NCBI RefSeq assembly: GCF_900156895.1
Contig: NZ_FTPD01000082.1
Location: 234,161-298,160, forward strand
Direction of reading: 5' to 3'
Origin: Mesorhizobium prunaredense
Lineage (GTDB): Bacteria; Pseudomonadota; Alphaproteobacteria; Rhizobiales; Rhizobiaceae
DNA: 64,000 bases
In this document: piece after piece, positions 52,920 through 60,765 of the stretch
Layout of the letters: the number at the start of each line of letters is the position of its first letter
Position numbering within the stretch: position 1 is the first letter of the stretch
The notes under the pieces: model-generated
Seen by the model: the letters and a program-made list of their open reading frames with translations, nothing else
What the model was told of the DNA's origin: nothing
The model's database searches: none
Translations under genes and position numbers: made by a program

Positions 52920-54224
52920 TCATTTGTCGCTGGTTGGTCTTCGACGATGGCCGGCCGCGAGAATGATGCTTGAATAGCCGTGTTGAGCGCATTCCGGCAC
53001 ATGCACAGTTCTGATCGTCAATGCCCCTTCCGGAAAACAGTTCCGTAGCATCCTTTCCATGTCGGCCGCGCCGAGCATGGGGCTTGGGAACGCCCTGCCG
53101 CCCACGAGGTAGCTGTGCGTCTTGCCGAGAGCGGCAACAAGAAGCGTCCCGCCAGGCCGCACCAATTCAATGATCCGCCTCATGTAGAGTTGCCACTCTT
53201 CGAGATCGGCCGTGGCCGAATCTGCGCAGTAGGCGCTCAGAACGGTCGTATAGAGCCGTTGCGCATCCGCCAGCGGCCTATCGTTACGAATATCGACCTC
53301 CAGCAGGGTCGTGATCCTGGCGCGCGTAAGGCGTTCACGATGAAGAATATCTTCCCAGGTGGGGTCCGCCATGCCCTCGCATTGAAGAGTGTAGCTGACG
53401 AAAGGCTTCCAGTCGTGCGCACCTTCGTCTTGTTCGACCCAGCGGGAGATTTCGTCGAGATTGCATCGAAGATAGTCCCCGAGATGAATTTCGGAGACCT
53501 GTGTCGTAATCGGGAAGACGTGGTGAAGCGTCGGACCGACACCGAAAACGAGCACCGATTCACCGGCTGGTATCCGTTGCGCGGCCTCAGCAAAAAAGGC
53601 GATCGTATGTTGCTCGTCGACTTCGACGGCGCTGTAATAGTCGGCGAGGTATTCCGCTGGGGACCATGCATTTTCGAAGGACGTGTAGGATACCGCCTTT
53701 TGAAGAAGCACGCGGGTCGACCAGCCGAGCCCGTATTCATAAGCCGCCGCACCGGCATTGGCGCCGGCTAGGAAAACCAGTGCCTCCTCTCCGGAGACAG
53801 CGTCGCTGGCGAGGGCGAGACCGAAAGCGCCGATGTAGTAGGGCGTTTCCTTGGCAAGTTCGAAGACGACGTATCCTGCTGCGCTCAGAAACCGGCGAAT
53901 GCCGACGCGCATGGTTCTGCGTCCTGTGAGATCATAGGCCAACTTGGATAGAATACTGCTGCTGGTTCCTGTCATTTCCAGCAGCCGCCAGTTCGCAGCC
54001 AGGCTGGACGAAAGCCCGCACGCCCAAAGTACGTATGAGGCGCCCAGCACGATGGCGGCGGCGTGGATGCCTATGCCGGAAAGCTGGCCGGACGCTACGA
54101 GCAACACCCCCGCAGCAGTGGCGACCGTGTCGAGCGCGTAGGTCGAAACCGCGTTCGCGACGATCGTCGCCGACCACTTCTTGATCCGTGTGGCCGAGCG
54201 GAACGTTTCGGCGAGATCAGCCAC
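52920..54224 (-). CDS. Multi-helix membrane domain fused to an NNMT/PNMT/TEMT-like methyltransferase
   Basis: A 434-residue protein in two parts. Residues about 20-180 contain four hydrophobic helices (VATAAGVLLVASGQLSGIG, IHAAAIVLGASYVLWACG, then two around YYIGAFGLALASDAVS and LVFLAGANAGAAAYEYGLG). Residues about 190-425 look like the nicotinamide / phenylethanolamine / thioether N- or S-methyltransferase family: AEYLADYYSAVEVDEQHTI, SAM-binding VLVFGVGPTLHH and EIHLGDYLRCNLDEISRWV, then WQLYMRRIIELVRPGGTLLV. It overlaps the DUF4188 stop by 8 nt, so it is translated with that gene. Soluble bacterial members methylate small molecules; the membrane domain is unusual. Substrate unknown. Confidence 0.75.
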   Translation of the reverse strand: MADLAETFRSATRIKKWSATIVANAVSTYALDTVATAAGVLLVASGQLSGIGIHAAAIVLGASYVLWACGLSSSLAANWRLLEMTGTSSSILSKLAYDLTGRRTMRVGIRRFLSAAGYVVFELAKETPYYIGAFGLALASDAVSGEEALVFLAGANAGAAAYEYGLGWSTRVLLQKAVSYTSFENAWSPAEYLADYYSAVEVDEQHTIAFFAEAAQRIPAGESVLVFGVGPTLHHVFPITTQVSEIHLGDYLRCNLDEISRWVEQDEGAHDWKPFVSYTLQCEGMADPTWEDILHRERLTRARITTLLEVDIRNDRPLADAQRLYTTVLSAYCADSATADLEEWQLYMRRIIELVRPGGTLLVAALGKTHSYLVGGRAFPSPMLGAADMERMLRNCFPEGALTIRTVHVPECAQHGYSSIILAAGHRRRPTSDK

Positions 54225-54699
54225 CGGCGGAGCTGCCGGCGCCGACGATGCAATTGCGCGCCGTCTCCCACGATCCCTTGGCTTCCACCAGCCGTCCGGC
54301 GCTGGCCAGCCCCTGACGTGGCCCGCCCGAGTAAATCGCCTCGTACTGCCCGGCCTTGATCAGATACGTATCGTGCCAGATCCCTACATTGCCCCGAGAG
54401 TTCTTCATGGCGCGATTGAACTTTGTCCAATCCTTCCAATGCTGGCGATCCCGTGCGCGTGCGTAAGTCTCCAGATGGTCAAAGGATCGCCAGTATTGAA
54501 CGAAGGTGAGTTTACCGAAGTAGTGGAAGCCAAGTAAGCCGCTCGCCGGGTCGACCGACAGTTCCTCGAGCATCGGCCGCATTGCTCGCAGCGGCGGCAG
54601 CCATTTGTGTGGCTTCCACCATTTGTTGATCCGCATGCCAATGAGAAAGACGAAGTCGCCCTCTATGATGGCCGCGACATGTTGGGGGATGACCGCCAT
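54217..54699 (-). CDS. DUF4188 / monooxygenase-like family protein
   Basis: About 160 residues from the ATG at 54699 (MAVIPQHVAAIIEGDFVFLI). Recognised by KWWKPHKWLPPLRAMRPML, FVQYWRSFDHLETYARARD and VGIWHDTYLIKAGQYEAIY, which are typical of DUF4188, a dimeric alpha/beta-barrel family sometimes annotated as monooxygenase without proven chemistry. The open frame runs upstream to 54864, but those codons belong to a frameshifted neighbouring gene. It is followed without a gap by the membrane methyltransferase gene. The start is uncertain because no good ribosome site precedes 54699. Confidence 0.72.
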   Translation of the reverse strand: MAVIPQHVAAIIEGDFVFLIGMRINKWWKPHKWLPPLRAMRPMLEELSVDPASGLLGFHYFGKLTFVQYWRSFDHLETYARARDRQHWKDWTKFNRAMKNSRGNVGIWHDTYLIKAGQYEAIYSGGPRQGLASAGRLVEAKGSWETARNCIVGAGSSAGG

Positions 54700-54724
54700 G
54701 CTGATTTCATTCAGGTTTTCGGAT

Positions 54725-54985
54725 TCAGCGAGCCGAATGGCAGGAAGCCAGGTAGGAACGGCCCAGCCGGCCCGTGGTGCTGATCGTGGTGTCGTCCAGA
54801 CCGTGGACATGAAGTTCGACCCAGTCATGTTGACATGACCTCGGTCTCGACATTGATCTTCCATACCTCGTTGACATTGACCGAGCCGCCCGTGCCAGTG
54901 TGGTGTGCAAGGTCGGTGATGGTGAGGTCACGCTGTCAGCAGGACAACTTTCCAGCGCATTCGCAAAATCGTTGAAGAAAGACAT
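54725..54985 (-). pseudogene. Frameshifted small gene at the head of the DUF4188/methyltransferase operon
   Basis: A strong ribosome site AAGGAGG precedes the ATG at 54985 (MSFFNDFANALESCPADS), but the sensible protein then changes frame. Around 54929-54845 another frame reads ITDLAHHTGTGGSVNVNEVW and KINVE; around 54850-54825 a third reads RGHVNMTG; from about 54825 the first frame resumes with VELHVHGLDDTTISTTG. Together they look like one continuous beta-rich protein broken by two or three small indels. I do not know the family for certain. It may be a decayed gene or an assembly error, and a 5'-truncated product could still be made. Confidence 0.45.
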
Positions 54986-55061
54986 GTCGACCTCCTTAAA
55001 GGGAGTTGCATTGCTTGCTGCCGCCCACGGCCATTGCCGAGATTCCGCGCATGCGTAATTA

Positions 55062-55078
55062 ATACGTACGGTATGTAT
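55062..55078. promoter_or_regulatory. Operator 1 of the TetR-like divergent regulator
   Basis: ATACGTACGGTATGTAT, a near-palindrome. Its core ACGTACGGTATGTATC recurs in reverse orientation as operator 2 (GCGTACGGTACGTTTC, 55121-55136 read on the minus strand). It covers the expected transcription start of the minus-strand promoter at 55084-55112. Confidence 0.6.
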
Positions 55079-55083
55079 CTACG

Positions 55084-55112
55084 ACTATACTTGCCAAGGT
55101 TCCGCCTGTCAA
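55084..55112 (-). promoter_or_regulatory. Sigma70-like promoter of the DUF4188/methyltransferase operon
   Basis: On the minus strand TTGACA (55112-55107), a 17-nt spacer and TATAGT (55089-55084); near-consensus housekeeping elements. The transcript would start near 55077, inside operator 1, and reach the ATG at 54985 after about 90 nt of leader. Confidence 0.75.
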
Positions 55113-55120
55113 GTTAAGGA

Positions 55121-55140
55121 AACGTACCGTACGCACGTAT
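55121..55140. promoter_or_regulatory. Operator 2 of the TetR-like divergent regulator
   Basis: AACGTACCGTACGCACGTAT, the inverted counterpart of operator 1 (13 of 16 matching core positions), 13 nt before the regulator ATG at 55154. Binding here would block the regulator's own transcription start, giving autoregulation. Confidence 0.6.
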
Positions 55141-55153
55141 CAAAGAGGCAAGA

Positions 55154-55888
55154 ATGGAAACCGTGGAAGTGATCAACGGACGCTCACCGCTGTCAAAGGC
55201 AGATGCGCGCAAACGATACGTCGAAATCGGTGAACTCGTCGTTCTGAAGCAAATTCAGGACGATTCCGCAAAGCTGGACGATCGCGCGATCGCGATCGGC
55301 CCATTTGCGCGACTTGATGCCAGTGCGGCCGCCGCGCACGATGGCAAGACGCGCGGCGCTGTTACCAATCTGTTTGGCAGCCAGGCCGCCTATCAGACGG
55401 AGACGATGGCGTTGGCGCTCAGTGCGATCGCCTGGATCGAGAAGATCGAGTATCCATCGCCGGATGACTTCGACACTCCTGACAAATGGGTTGACGCGTT
55501 CTTTTCCGGCCAGTCGGACCGCGGTCCGCAGCACGGTGCGGAGCCAACCGTAAACTATGCTTTCTTGTGGGCGCTATGGCTGAGCACCGTACCATATGGG
55601 CTATGGAGCGAGGAGATATCCCGAACGGGTCTTGCAGAATACCGTCAATGGGTAGCTCAACTCAAGGACGTCTTCGCTGACGCTCTCGATCATTTTGACT
55701 TGGCGGTGGGGGAGGGGATGACCGTTCTGGATCTGGCGAGCGCGGCCGCAAGCCTGATCGAGGGTATATGGCTCAACCAGTGTTTGACCGTGAACCACCC
55801 GAGCGACCCGTCGGAACCCGTTTCTGCGGCGCTGCGGCGGTCTGGGCGGATGCTGTGGCGCGGCGCGACCAGACCTCGCGCCGATTGA
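55154..55888 (+). CDS. TetR-like transcriptional regulator
   Basis: A 244-residue all-helical protein. Residues about 50-85 resemble a TetR helix-turn-helix (FARLDASAAAAHDGKTRGAV followed by TNLFGSQAAYQTET, where TNLFGSQ takes the place of the usual YRYFPSK). The rest fits a TetR ligand domain but is divergent. The ATG follows AAAGAGGC. It faces the DUF4188/methyltransferase operon across a gap with two matching operators, so it very probably represses that operon and itself. The inducing ligand is unknown. Confidence 0.65.
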   Translation: METVEVINGRSPLSKADARKRYVEIGELVVLKQIQDDSAKLDDRAIAIGPFARLDASAAAAHDGKTRGAVTNLFGSQAAYQTETMALALSAIAWIEKIEYPSPDDFDTPDKWVDAFFSGQSDRGPQHGAEPTVNYAFLWALWLSTVPYGLWSEEISRTGLAEYRQWVAQLKDVFADALDHFDLAVGEGMTVLDLASAAASLIEGIWLNQCLTVNHPSDPSEPVSAALRRSGRMLWRGATRPRAD

Positions 55889-55929
55889 AAATCGAGCCGC
55901 TCAAATGAGTCGATCCCTGCCGCAGCCGA

Positions 55930-56069
55930 CCAGGGCAACGCTACGATGTCGTCTGGCAGGCACGTCGGCCCGGAAAATCCACTGCCATATCGGGCATCAT
56001 ACGACCAACAACATTGTCGAAGAGAAGGGCGCTGGCGGACTGATGGTCGTGATCGATGTGAGACCGTGA
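55930..56069 (+). pseudogene. C-terminal remnant of a multicopper oxidase
   Basis: One frame reads PGQRYDVVWQARRPGK (55930-55977) and the neighbouring frame continues KIHCHIGHHTTNNIVEEKG (55974 on) and AGGLMVVIDV to a stop at 56069. Joined, this is the classic end of a laccase-like multicopper oxidase, including the HCH copper motif, with a short deletion at the junction where a residue such as Trp should follow GK. No other part of that oxidase is present. It differs from the intact oxidase at 58849 and so is not a duplicate of that gene. Confidence 0.7.
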
Positions 56070-56095
56070 AGCCCGCTCCGCAAGGCGAAACGTAG

Positions 56096-56533
56096 ATGGA
56101 TATCCTTGCTATCTACGGCGGCCTGTTTGCTATTGCCTTCGCCGCGGCGACCATCCTTCCGGCGCAGTCGGAGGCCGCCCTTGCGGGGCTCCTCGCTGCC
56201 GGTTCTTACTCGCCCACAATGCTGGTTGTTGTCGCCAGCATAGGCAACATCCTCGGCTCGGCGGTGAACTGGGTTCTTGGTCGAGGGCTCGAACGCTTCC
56301 GGGACAGGCCCTGGTTTCCGCTGCGTCCCGCGACGCTCAACCGCGCCACGAACTGGTATCACCGCTATGGAAGATGGTCGCTCTTGTTAAGCTGGATGCC
56401 GATCGTCGGCGATCCATTGACCGTGGTCGCTGGGGTTTTGCGCGAGCCGCTATGGAGCTTTGTCGTAATCGTCGCCGTCGCGAAAGTTTCGCGTTATGTG
56501 GTTATCGCCGGAGCGGTGCTGGGCCTGATTTAA
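56096..56533 (+). CDS. YqaA-like (DedA/SNARE-associated) small membrane protein
   Basis: A 145-residue inner-membrane protein with about four hydrophobic segments (LAIYGGLFAIAFAAATILPA, SPTMLVVVASIGNILGSAVN, WSLLLSWMPIVGDPLTVVAG, FVVIVAVAKVSRYVVIAGAV). The GSAVNWVLGRGLERF and WMPIVGDPLTVVAGVLR blocks are typical of the YqaA branch of the DedA family. Function is unproven, probably lipid or small-molecule transport. It lies just before the copper cassette and may belong to it. Confidence 0.8.
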   Translation: MDILAIYGGLFAIAFAAATILPAQSEAALAGLLAAGSYSPTMLVVVASIGNILGSAVNWVLGRGLERFRDRPWFPLRPATLNRATNWYHRYGRWSLLLSWMPIVGDPLTVVAGVLREPLWSFVVIVAVAKVSRYVVIAGAVLGLI

Positions 56534-56645
56534 AATCGAATGTAAGACATCGCAGCAGGCAGCTGCGTTCACTTTTGGTTGCATTGCAACAAACTTTACA
56601 AACGCGAACTTGACAAACCACGCGAACAATTGTCCCAAGGGCACG

Positions 56646-57056
56646 ATGACGAATGTTGGTCGAATCTCGATCTTAGGAAACATACCGCTCCGAGCAGTGC
56701 TGGCGGTGGTGTTCCTGGTCATGTCGGCTCTTCAGCCTGGCCTGTTCGCCACTGCTAACGCTACTGGTTTTCACAGCGACGCGGGGATGAATCTCCCTGC
56801 CGAAGACCACTCCCACGCGATGGGTGGCCACGACCACGGCGCCGTTGCCGACGACGTGCACACGTCAGAGCACGATCACGGCACCAAGAATTCCAGCGAG
56901 AAAAGCTGCGAAGTCCATTGCGCGCCGGTCCATGCCGTGCCTGTCGATTGTCCTGACCTGGAGCGCGTTGTTTCCCGCTGCTTTGCGCCCGTCGTTGCCG
57001 TCACTTTGCCGCTTGGCGAATACACAGCGCTCATAAGGCCCCCCAAACACATCTGA
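56646..57056 (+). CDS. Histidine-rich periplasmic protein of the copper cassette
   Basis: A 136-residue protein from the ATG at 56646 (MTNVGRISILG, after AAGGG); a TTG 12 codons earlier is open. One N-terminal hydrophobic segment (AVLAVVFLVMSALQPGLFAT) acts as signal or anchor. A His/Asp-rich stretch follows (EDHSHAMGGHDHGAVADD), then a Cys-His segment (SCEVHCAPVHAVPVDCPD), both suited to binding Cu or other soft metals. No named family recognised. First gene of the run lipoprotein, TolC-like, multicopper oxidase, cupredoxin, CusF. Confidence 0.65.
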   Translation: MTNVGRISILGNIPLRAVLAVVFLVMSALQPGLFATANATGFHSDAGMNLPAEDHSHAMGGHDHGAVADDVHTSEHDHGTKNSSEKSCEVHCAPVHAVPVDCPDLERVVSRCFAPVVAVTLPLGEYTALIRPPKHI

Positions 57057-57144
57057 ACTGACGCGCCCTCTTCGGGCGTTCGCGCGCAGCGTCGGGAATC
57101 CGTTCCCGCGCGGCCAAACGCATACGTCATGCTTCAGGTCTACA

Positions 57145-57378
57145 ATGAAAATCGCAAGCTCCGCGATGCTCGCATCGCTGTTCGTTGCCGGATGTGCAGC
57201 AACCACACCGCCGGACATTCTTCCGGACTTCAATCCGGCCGACCCCGTGATGGGCATCCGTGATGCGCACTACCACCCGGTTATTGCCGACTATCACCAC
57301 CGGGAACCGGTCGATCCGCAGAACTGGCGGCGTCTCAATGAAGAGCGCGCTCCAGCAAAGCAGGGAGCCGGATCATGA
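57145..57378 (+). CDS. Small lipoprotein before the TolC-like gene
   Basis: A 77-residue protein with a lipoprotein signal (MKIASSAMLASLFVAGCAAT; lipobox FVAGC) and a His/Asp/Pro-rich mature part (GIRDAHYHPVIADYHHREP). Its stop overlaps the start of the TolC-like gene by 4 nt (ATGA), so the two are co-translated. The role is unknown; the HYH and YHH clusters suggest metal contact. Confidence 0.65.
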   Translation: MKIASSAMLASLFVAGCAATTPPDILPDFNPADPVMGIRDAHYHPVIADYHHREPVDPQNWRRLNEERAPAKQGAGS

Positions 57379-58832
57379 AGCGGCGGTTCCTGACCATGGC
57401 TACGGTCGTAGCCATCCCGCTGATCGCTGCCGGATGCGCGACCAGCGGGGGCTCCTACGGCATTTCCGACCCCATGGCCGGCTTCACGACAGTCGCGGCG
57501 CGCGCCGAATCCGTCACCGGCAAGAAAACGGTGTGGATGCAGTCCAGCGAGGAGGCGAGGGGGGTCTCAGAGCGCGTGAAAAGCCTCGTCCAGAGGAAGA
57601 CGATCGGTCCGGACGTGGCGGTGCAGGTCGCCCTGCTCAACAATAAGGGCCTGCAGGCCGCCTACGCCGAGATCGGCCTGTCGGCGGCCGATGTCTGGCA
57701 GGAAAGCATGCTCGTCAATCCGACGATCTCGGTCGGCATGATTGGTGTCGATCCAATGAAAACGATCGAAGGGGCGGTGGTCAGCAATATCCTTGCGCTG
57801 GCGACGCGTAAGCGGCGCGTCGCAGTCGCGGATGCGCGCTTCCGTCAGGCCCAGCTCCGCGCCGCCGAGGAAACGCTACGGCTCGCCGCCGATACGCGGC
57901 GGGCCTGGATCAACGCTGTGTCGGCATGGGAGAGCGTTTCCTATTTGAATCAGGCGCAGGCTGCCGCAGACGCTGCTTCCGAACTCGCTCAAAAACTTGG
58001 CGAGACTGGCGCGTTCACAAAGACCGGCCAGGCCCGCGAGCATGTCTTCTACGCCGAGATCGTCGGCCAGGCGGCGGAGTCGCGTCTCGCCGCCCGGACC
58101 GCCAAGGAAGGGCTCACCCGGCTCATGGGCCTTTGGGGGCCGGACGTTGATTATTCCGTCCCGAACGCGCTTCCAGCTTTGCCGAAAGGCGCCAGGGCCA
58201 AGCGCGCGATCGAGGCCGAAGCGCTAAGAAATCGCGTCGACCTTGAGATTGCAAAGCTTGAGCTGGAGGCGCTGGCGAAATCCTACGGTCTGACCGAGGC
58301 GACACGCTACGTCAGCGATCTTGACCTTCTTACCGGCGTGGAAGTGGAACGCGAGGAGTCGGAAGAAGGCGGAACCGAGACGAGCACTGCGCCCATCCTG
58401 GAAGTCGAATTCGTCATCCCGATTTTCGATACCGGGAAAGCGCGCATGCGCAAGGCCGAGCTTGCTTACACGCAAGCGGCAAACCGGATGGCGGAAAAGG
58501 CGGTCAACATCCGATCCGAGGCGAGATCCGCCTATGACGCCTACCGATCGACCTACGACATTGCCCGGCACTATCGGAACAGTGTCGTGCCGCTCCGCAC
58601 AAAAATCGAGGCCGAAGCGCTCCTGACTTACAACGGCATGATCACCAATACGTTCGAGCTTCTGGCGGACACCCGCGCGAAAATCAGCGCGATCATGCTT
58701 TCCCTCAACGCCAAGCGCAATTTCTGGCTGGCCGACGTCAATCTCGGAACCGCCATTCATGGTGGCGGCGGGAGTTCGCCCGAAAGCGGCGAAGCACCGG
58801 CCGCAGCCGAAGCGGGCGCCGAAGGCCACTGA
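57375..58832 (+). CDS. TolC-family outer-membrane efflux lipoprotein
   Basis: A 485-residue outer-membrane factor with a lipoprotein signal (MKRRFLTMATVVAIPLIAAG, then Cys20). Two OEP repeats are visible: helical stretches rich in Ala, Glu and Arg (TRRAWINAVSAWESVSYLNQ; RKAELAYTQAANRMAEKAV) and the late ILEVEFVIPIFDTGKARMRK. The C-terminus is Ala/Glu/Gly-rich low complexity. In copper cassettes such factors pair with CusAB- or MacAB-type pumps, but none is encoded in this window. It could alternatively work with a pump encoded elsewhere. Confidence 0.85.
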   Translation: MKRRFLTMATVVAIPLIAAGCATSGGSYGISDPMAGFTTVAARAESVTGKKTVWMQSSEEARGVSERVKSLVQRKTIGPDVAVQVALLNNKGLQAAYAEIGLSAADVWQESMLVNPTISVGMIGVDPMKTIEGAVVSNILALATRKRRVAVADARFRQAQLRAAEETLRLAADTRRAWINAVSAWESVSYLNQAQAAADAASELAQKLGETGAFTKTGQAREHVFYAEIVGQAAESRLAARTAKEGLTRLMGLWGPDVDYSVPNALPALPKGARAKRAIEAEALRNRVDLEIAKLELEALAKSYGLTEATRYVSDLDLLTGVEVEREESEEGGTETSTAPILEVEFVIPIFDTGKARMRKAELAYTQAANRMAEKAVNIRSEARSAYDAYRSTYDIARHYRNSVVPLRTKIEAEALLTYNGMITNTFELLADTRAKISAIMLSLNAKRNFWLADVNLGTAIHGGGGSSPESGEAPAAAEAGAEGH

Positions 58833-58848
58833 ACCGAAGGAGAAGAAA

Positions 58849-60207
58849 ATGCTTTCAAGACGCCAGTTGCTGGGTGCCGGAGCCCTCCTCGCCGGAGCTA
58901 CGGCATGGACCAAAACCTCGGCGATGGGCTTGCCGGATGCGGCCGTCATGGAGTCCCCGGATATGCAGCCGCCGATCTTCCCGACGAGCGGGCCCGACTA
59001 CCAGCCGGTGGTGACTCTCAACGGCTGGACCCTTCCGCATCGCATGAACAACGGCGTGAAGGAATTTCATCTTGTCGCCGAGCCGGTCGAGCGGGAACTG
59101 GCGCCCGGCTCGATCGCATATCTGTGGGGCTACAACGGTCAATCGCCAGGCCCGACTATCGAGGCGGTCGAAGGCGACCGTGTCCGCATCTTCGTGACCA
59201 ACAAGTTGCCGGAGCACACCACCATCCACTGGCACGGCATGATCCTGCCAAACGGCATGGATGGCGTGACCGGCCTTACCCAGCCCGGAATCCCGCCCGG
59301 CAAGACCTTCGTCTACGAGTTCGACCTCGTGAAGAGCGGCACATTCATGTATCATCCGCACGCCGACGAAATGGTCCAGATGGCGATGGGCATGATGGGC
59401 TTCTTCGTCATTCATCCCAAAGACCCGAAATTCATGCGCGTGGACCGCGATTTCGTGTTCCTGCTGAACGCCTTCGACATCGAACCGGGGTCGTACGTCC
59501 CGCGCATCATGGAGATGACGGACTTCAACCTCTGGGCCTGGAACAGTCGCGTCTTTCCGGGGATCAGCCACCTTCCAGTGGCGAAGAACGACCGGGTGCG
59601 GGTGCGCGTCGGCAACCTGACGATGACCAACCATCCGATCCACATGCATGGCTACGATTTCGAGGTGACCTGCACGGACGGCGGCTGGGTACGTCCGGAG
59701 GCGCGGTGGCCGGAGGTGTCGATCGACATCCCCGTTGGCGCCATGCGGGCATATGAGTTCGAAGCCAAATATGAGGGCGACTGGGCAATTCATTGCCATA
59801 AGTCGCATCACACAATGAACGCCATGGGCCACGACGTGCCCACGTACATCGGCGTCGACAACTCAAAAGTCACCGACAAAATCCGCCGGGTCCAGCCCGA
59901 ATACATGGCCATGGGTGACCGCGGCATGGCCGACATGGGCGAGATGGAGATGCCGCTTCCCGACAACACGATCCCGATGATGACCGGCTGGGGCCAATTC
60001 GGCGCCATCGAGATGGGCGGGATGTTCTCGGTGGTGAAGGTTCGCGAGGGCCTGGCTTCGAACAATTACGCCGATCCGGGCTGGTACCAGCACTCGGAGG
60101 GAACCGTAGCTTACGAGTGGAAGGGAGATGTCCCCGCTCCGACGAAATCAGGCGACGCAAAAACAATGGCCCCGGCAGCGCACGGCGGTCACGGCAAACA
60201 GGGATGA
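58849..60207 (+). CDS. Multicopper oxidase, CopA/CueO-like
   Basis: Periplasmic oxidase that detoxifies Cu(I). The protein has 452 residues from the ATG at 58849 (MLSRRQLLGAGALLAG), a twin-arginine-type signal (RR before the hydrophobic core); an upstream ATG at 58759 lies inside the preceding gene. All four copper ligand groups are intact: HWHG (H127, H129), HPH (169-171), NHPIHMHG, and the type-1 site HCHKSHHTMNAM with C316, H321 and M326. Late Met-rich segments (MGDRGMADMGEMEMPL) resemble the Met-rich region of copper oxidases. Follows the TolC-like gene by 17 nt. Confidence 0.92.
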   Translation: MLSRRQLLGAGALLAGATAWTKTSAMGLPDAAVMESPDMQPPIFPTSGPDYQPVVTLNGWTLPHRMNNGVKEFHLVAEPVERELAPGSIAYLWGYNGQSPGPTIEAVEGDRVRIFVTNKLPEHTTIHWHGMILPNGMDGVTGLTQPGIPPGKTFVYEFDLVKSGTFMYHPHADEMVQMAMGMMGFFVIHPKDPKFMRVDRDFVFLLNAFDIEPGSYVPRIMEMTDFNLWAWNSRVFPGISHLPVAKNDRVRVRVGNLTMTNHPIHMHGYDFEVTCTDGGWVRPEARWPEVSIDIPVGAMRAYEFEAKYEGDWAIHCHKSHHTMNAMGHDVPTYIGVDNSKVTDKIRRVQPEYMAMGDRGMADMGEMEMPLPDNTIPMMTGWGQFGAIEMGGMFSVVKVREGLASNNYADPGWYQHSEGTVAYEWKGDVPAPTKSGDAKTMAPAAHGGHGKQG

Positions 60208-60250
60208 GAAACCGAAACCCTTCAACATCAACAATGAGAGAAAGTGCAGC

Positions 60251-60739
60251 ATGAAACATATAATCGTAGCGGTCGTTTTGATGGCGGTCAGTTCGGGAGC
60301 AGCTCTAGCCGGTGGAACGCATGCCGGAGGCCATGGCGACAAAGTCGCCACAATGCCGATCGGCAGCCCTGGTGAGGCCAAGCAGGCAAAGCGGACTGTC
60401 AACATCTCGATGTCGGAGAAAGACGACGGGAAGATGTTGTTCCAACCGGCCGTGCTCAAGGTGAAGAAGGGCGAGACCGTTCGCCTGGAGTTCGTCAACA
60501 AGGGCCAAGTCGACCACGAATTCGTCATGGACGTCCATGACGGGATCATGGAGCACAAGGCGCTGATGGAGAAATTCCCCGAGATGGAGCACGCGGATCC
60601 CAATTCGATCCGGCTGGCGCCCGGCGCCAGAGGCGAGATCATCTGGACGTTCGCTAACGCCGGCGAATTCGGCTTCGCCTGCCTGATCCCGGGTCACTAC
60701 GATTCCGGCATGAAGGGCGACATCACCGTCGCCCACTAA
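60251..60739 (+). CDS. Cupredoxin-domain copper-binding protein
   Basis: A 162-residue secreted protein: signal peptide IIVAVVLMAVSSGAALAG, a His/Gly-rich spacer (GTHAGGHGDK) and a plastocyanin-like fold. Candidate type-1 copper ligands are the His in KGQVDHEFVMD and the late Cys, His, Met group in ACLIPGHYDSGMKG. The start is the ATG at 60251; an ATG at 60128 lies in the oxidase 3' end. It may pass electrons or copper to the oxidase. Next gene after the oxidase, 44 nt apart. Confidence 0.88.
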   Translation: MKHIIVAVVLMAVSSGAALAGGTHAGGHGDKVATMPIGSPGEAKQAKRTVNISMSEKDDGKMLFQPAVLKVKKGETVRLEFVNKGQVDHEFVMDVHDGIMEHKALMEKFPEMEHADPNSIRLAPGARGEIIWTFANAGEFGFACLIPGHYDSGMKGDITVAH

Positions 60740-60765
60740 CCTTCAAAACCGCAAAGGAAGCAGCC

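Noticed and set aside
55905..56069. The 54-codon ATG frame as an intact small protein
   Set aside because: Its C-terminal part is the tail of a multicopper oxidase, and the N-terminal part before the copper motif is out of frame with the oxidase; better read as a remnant.
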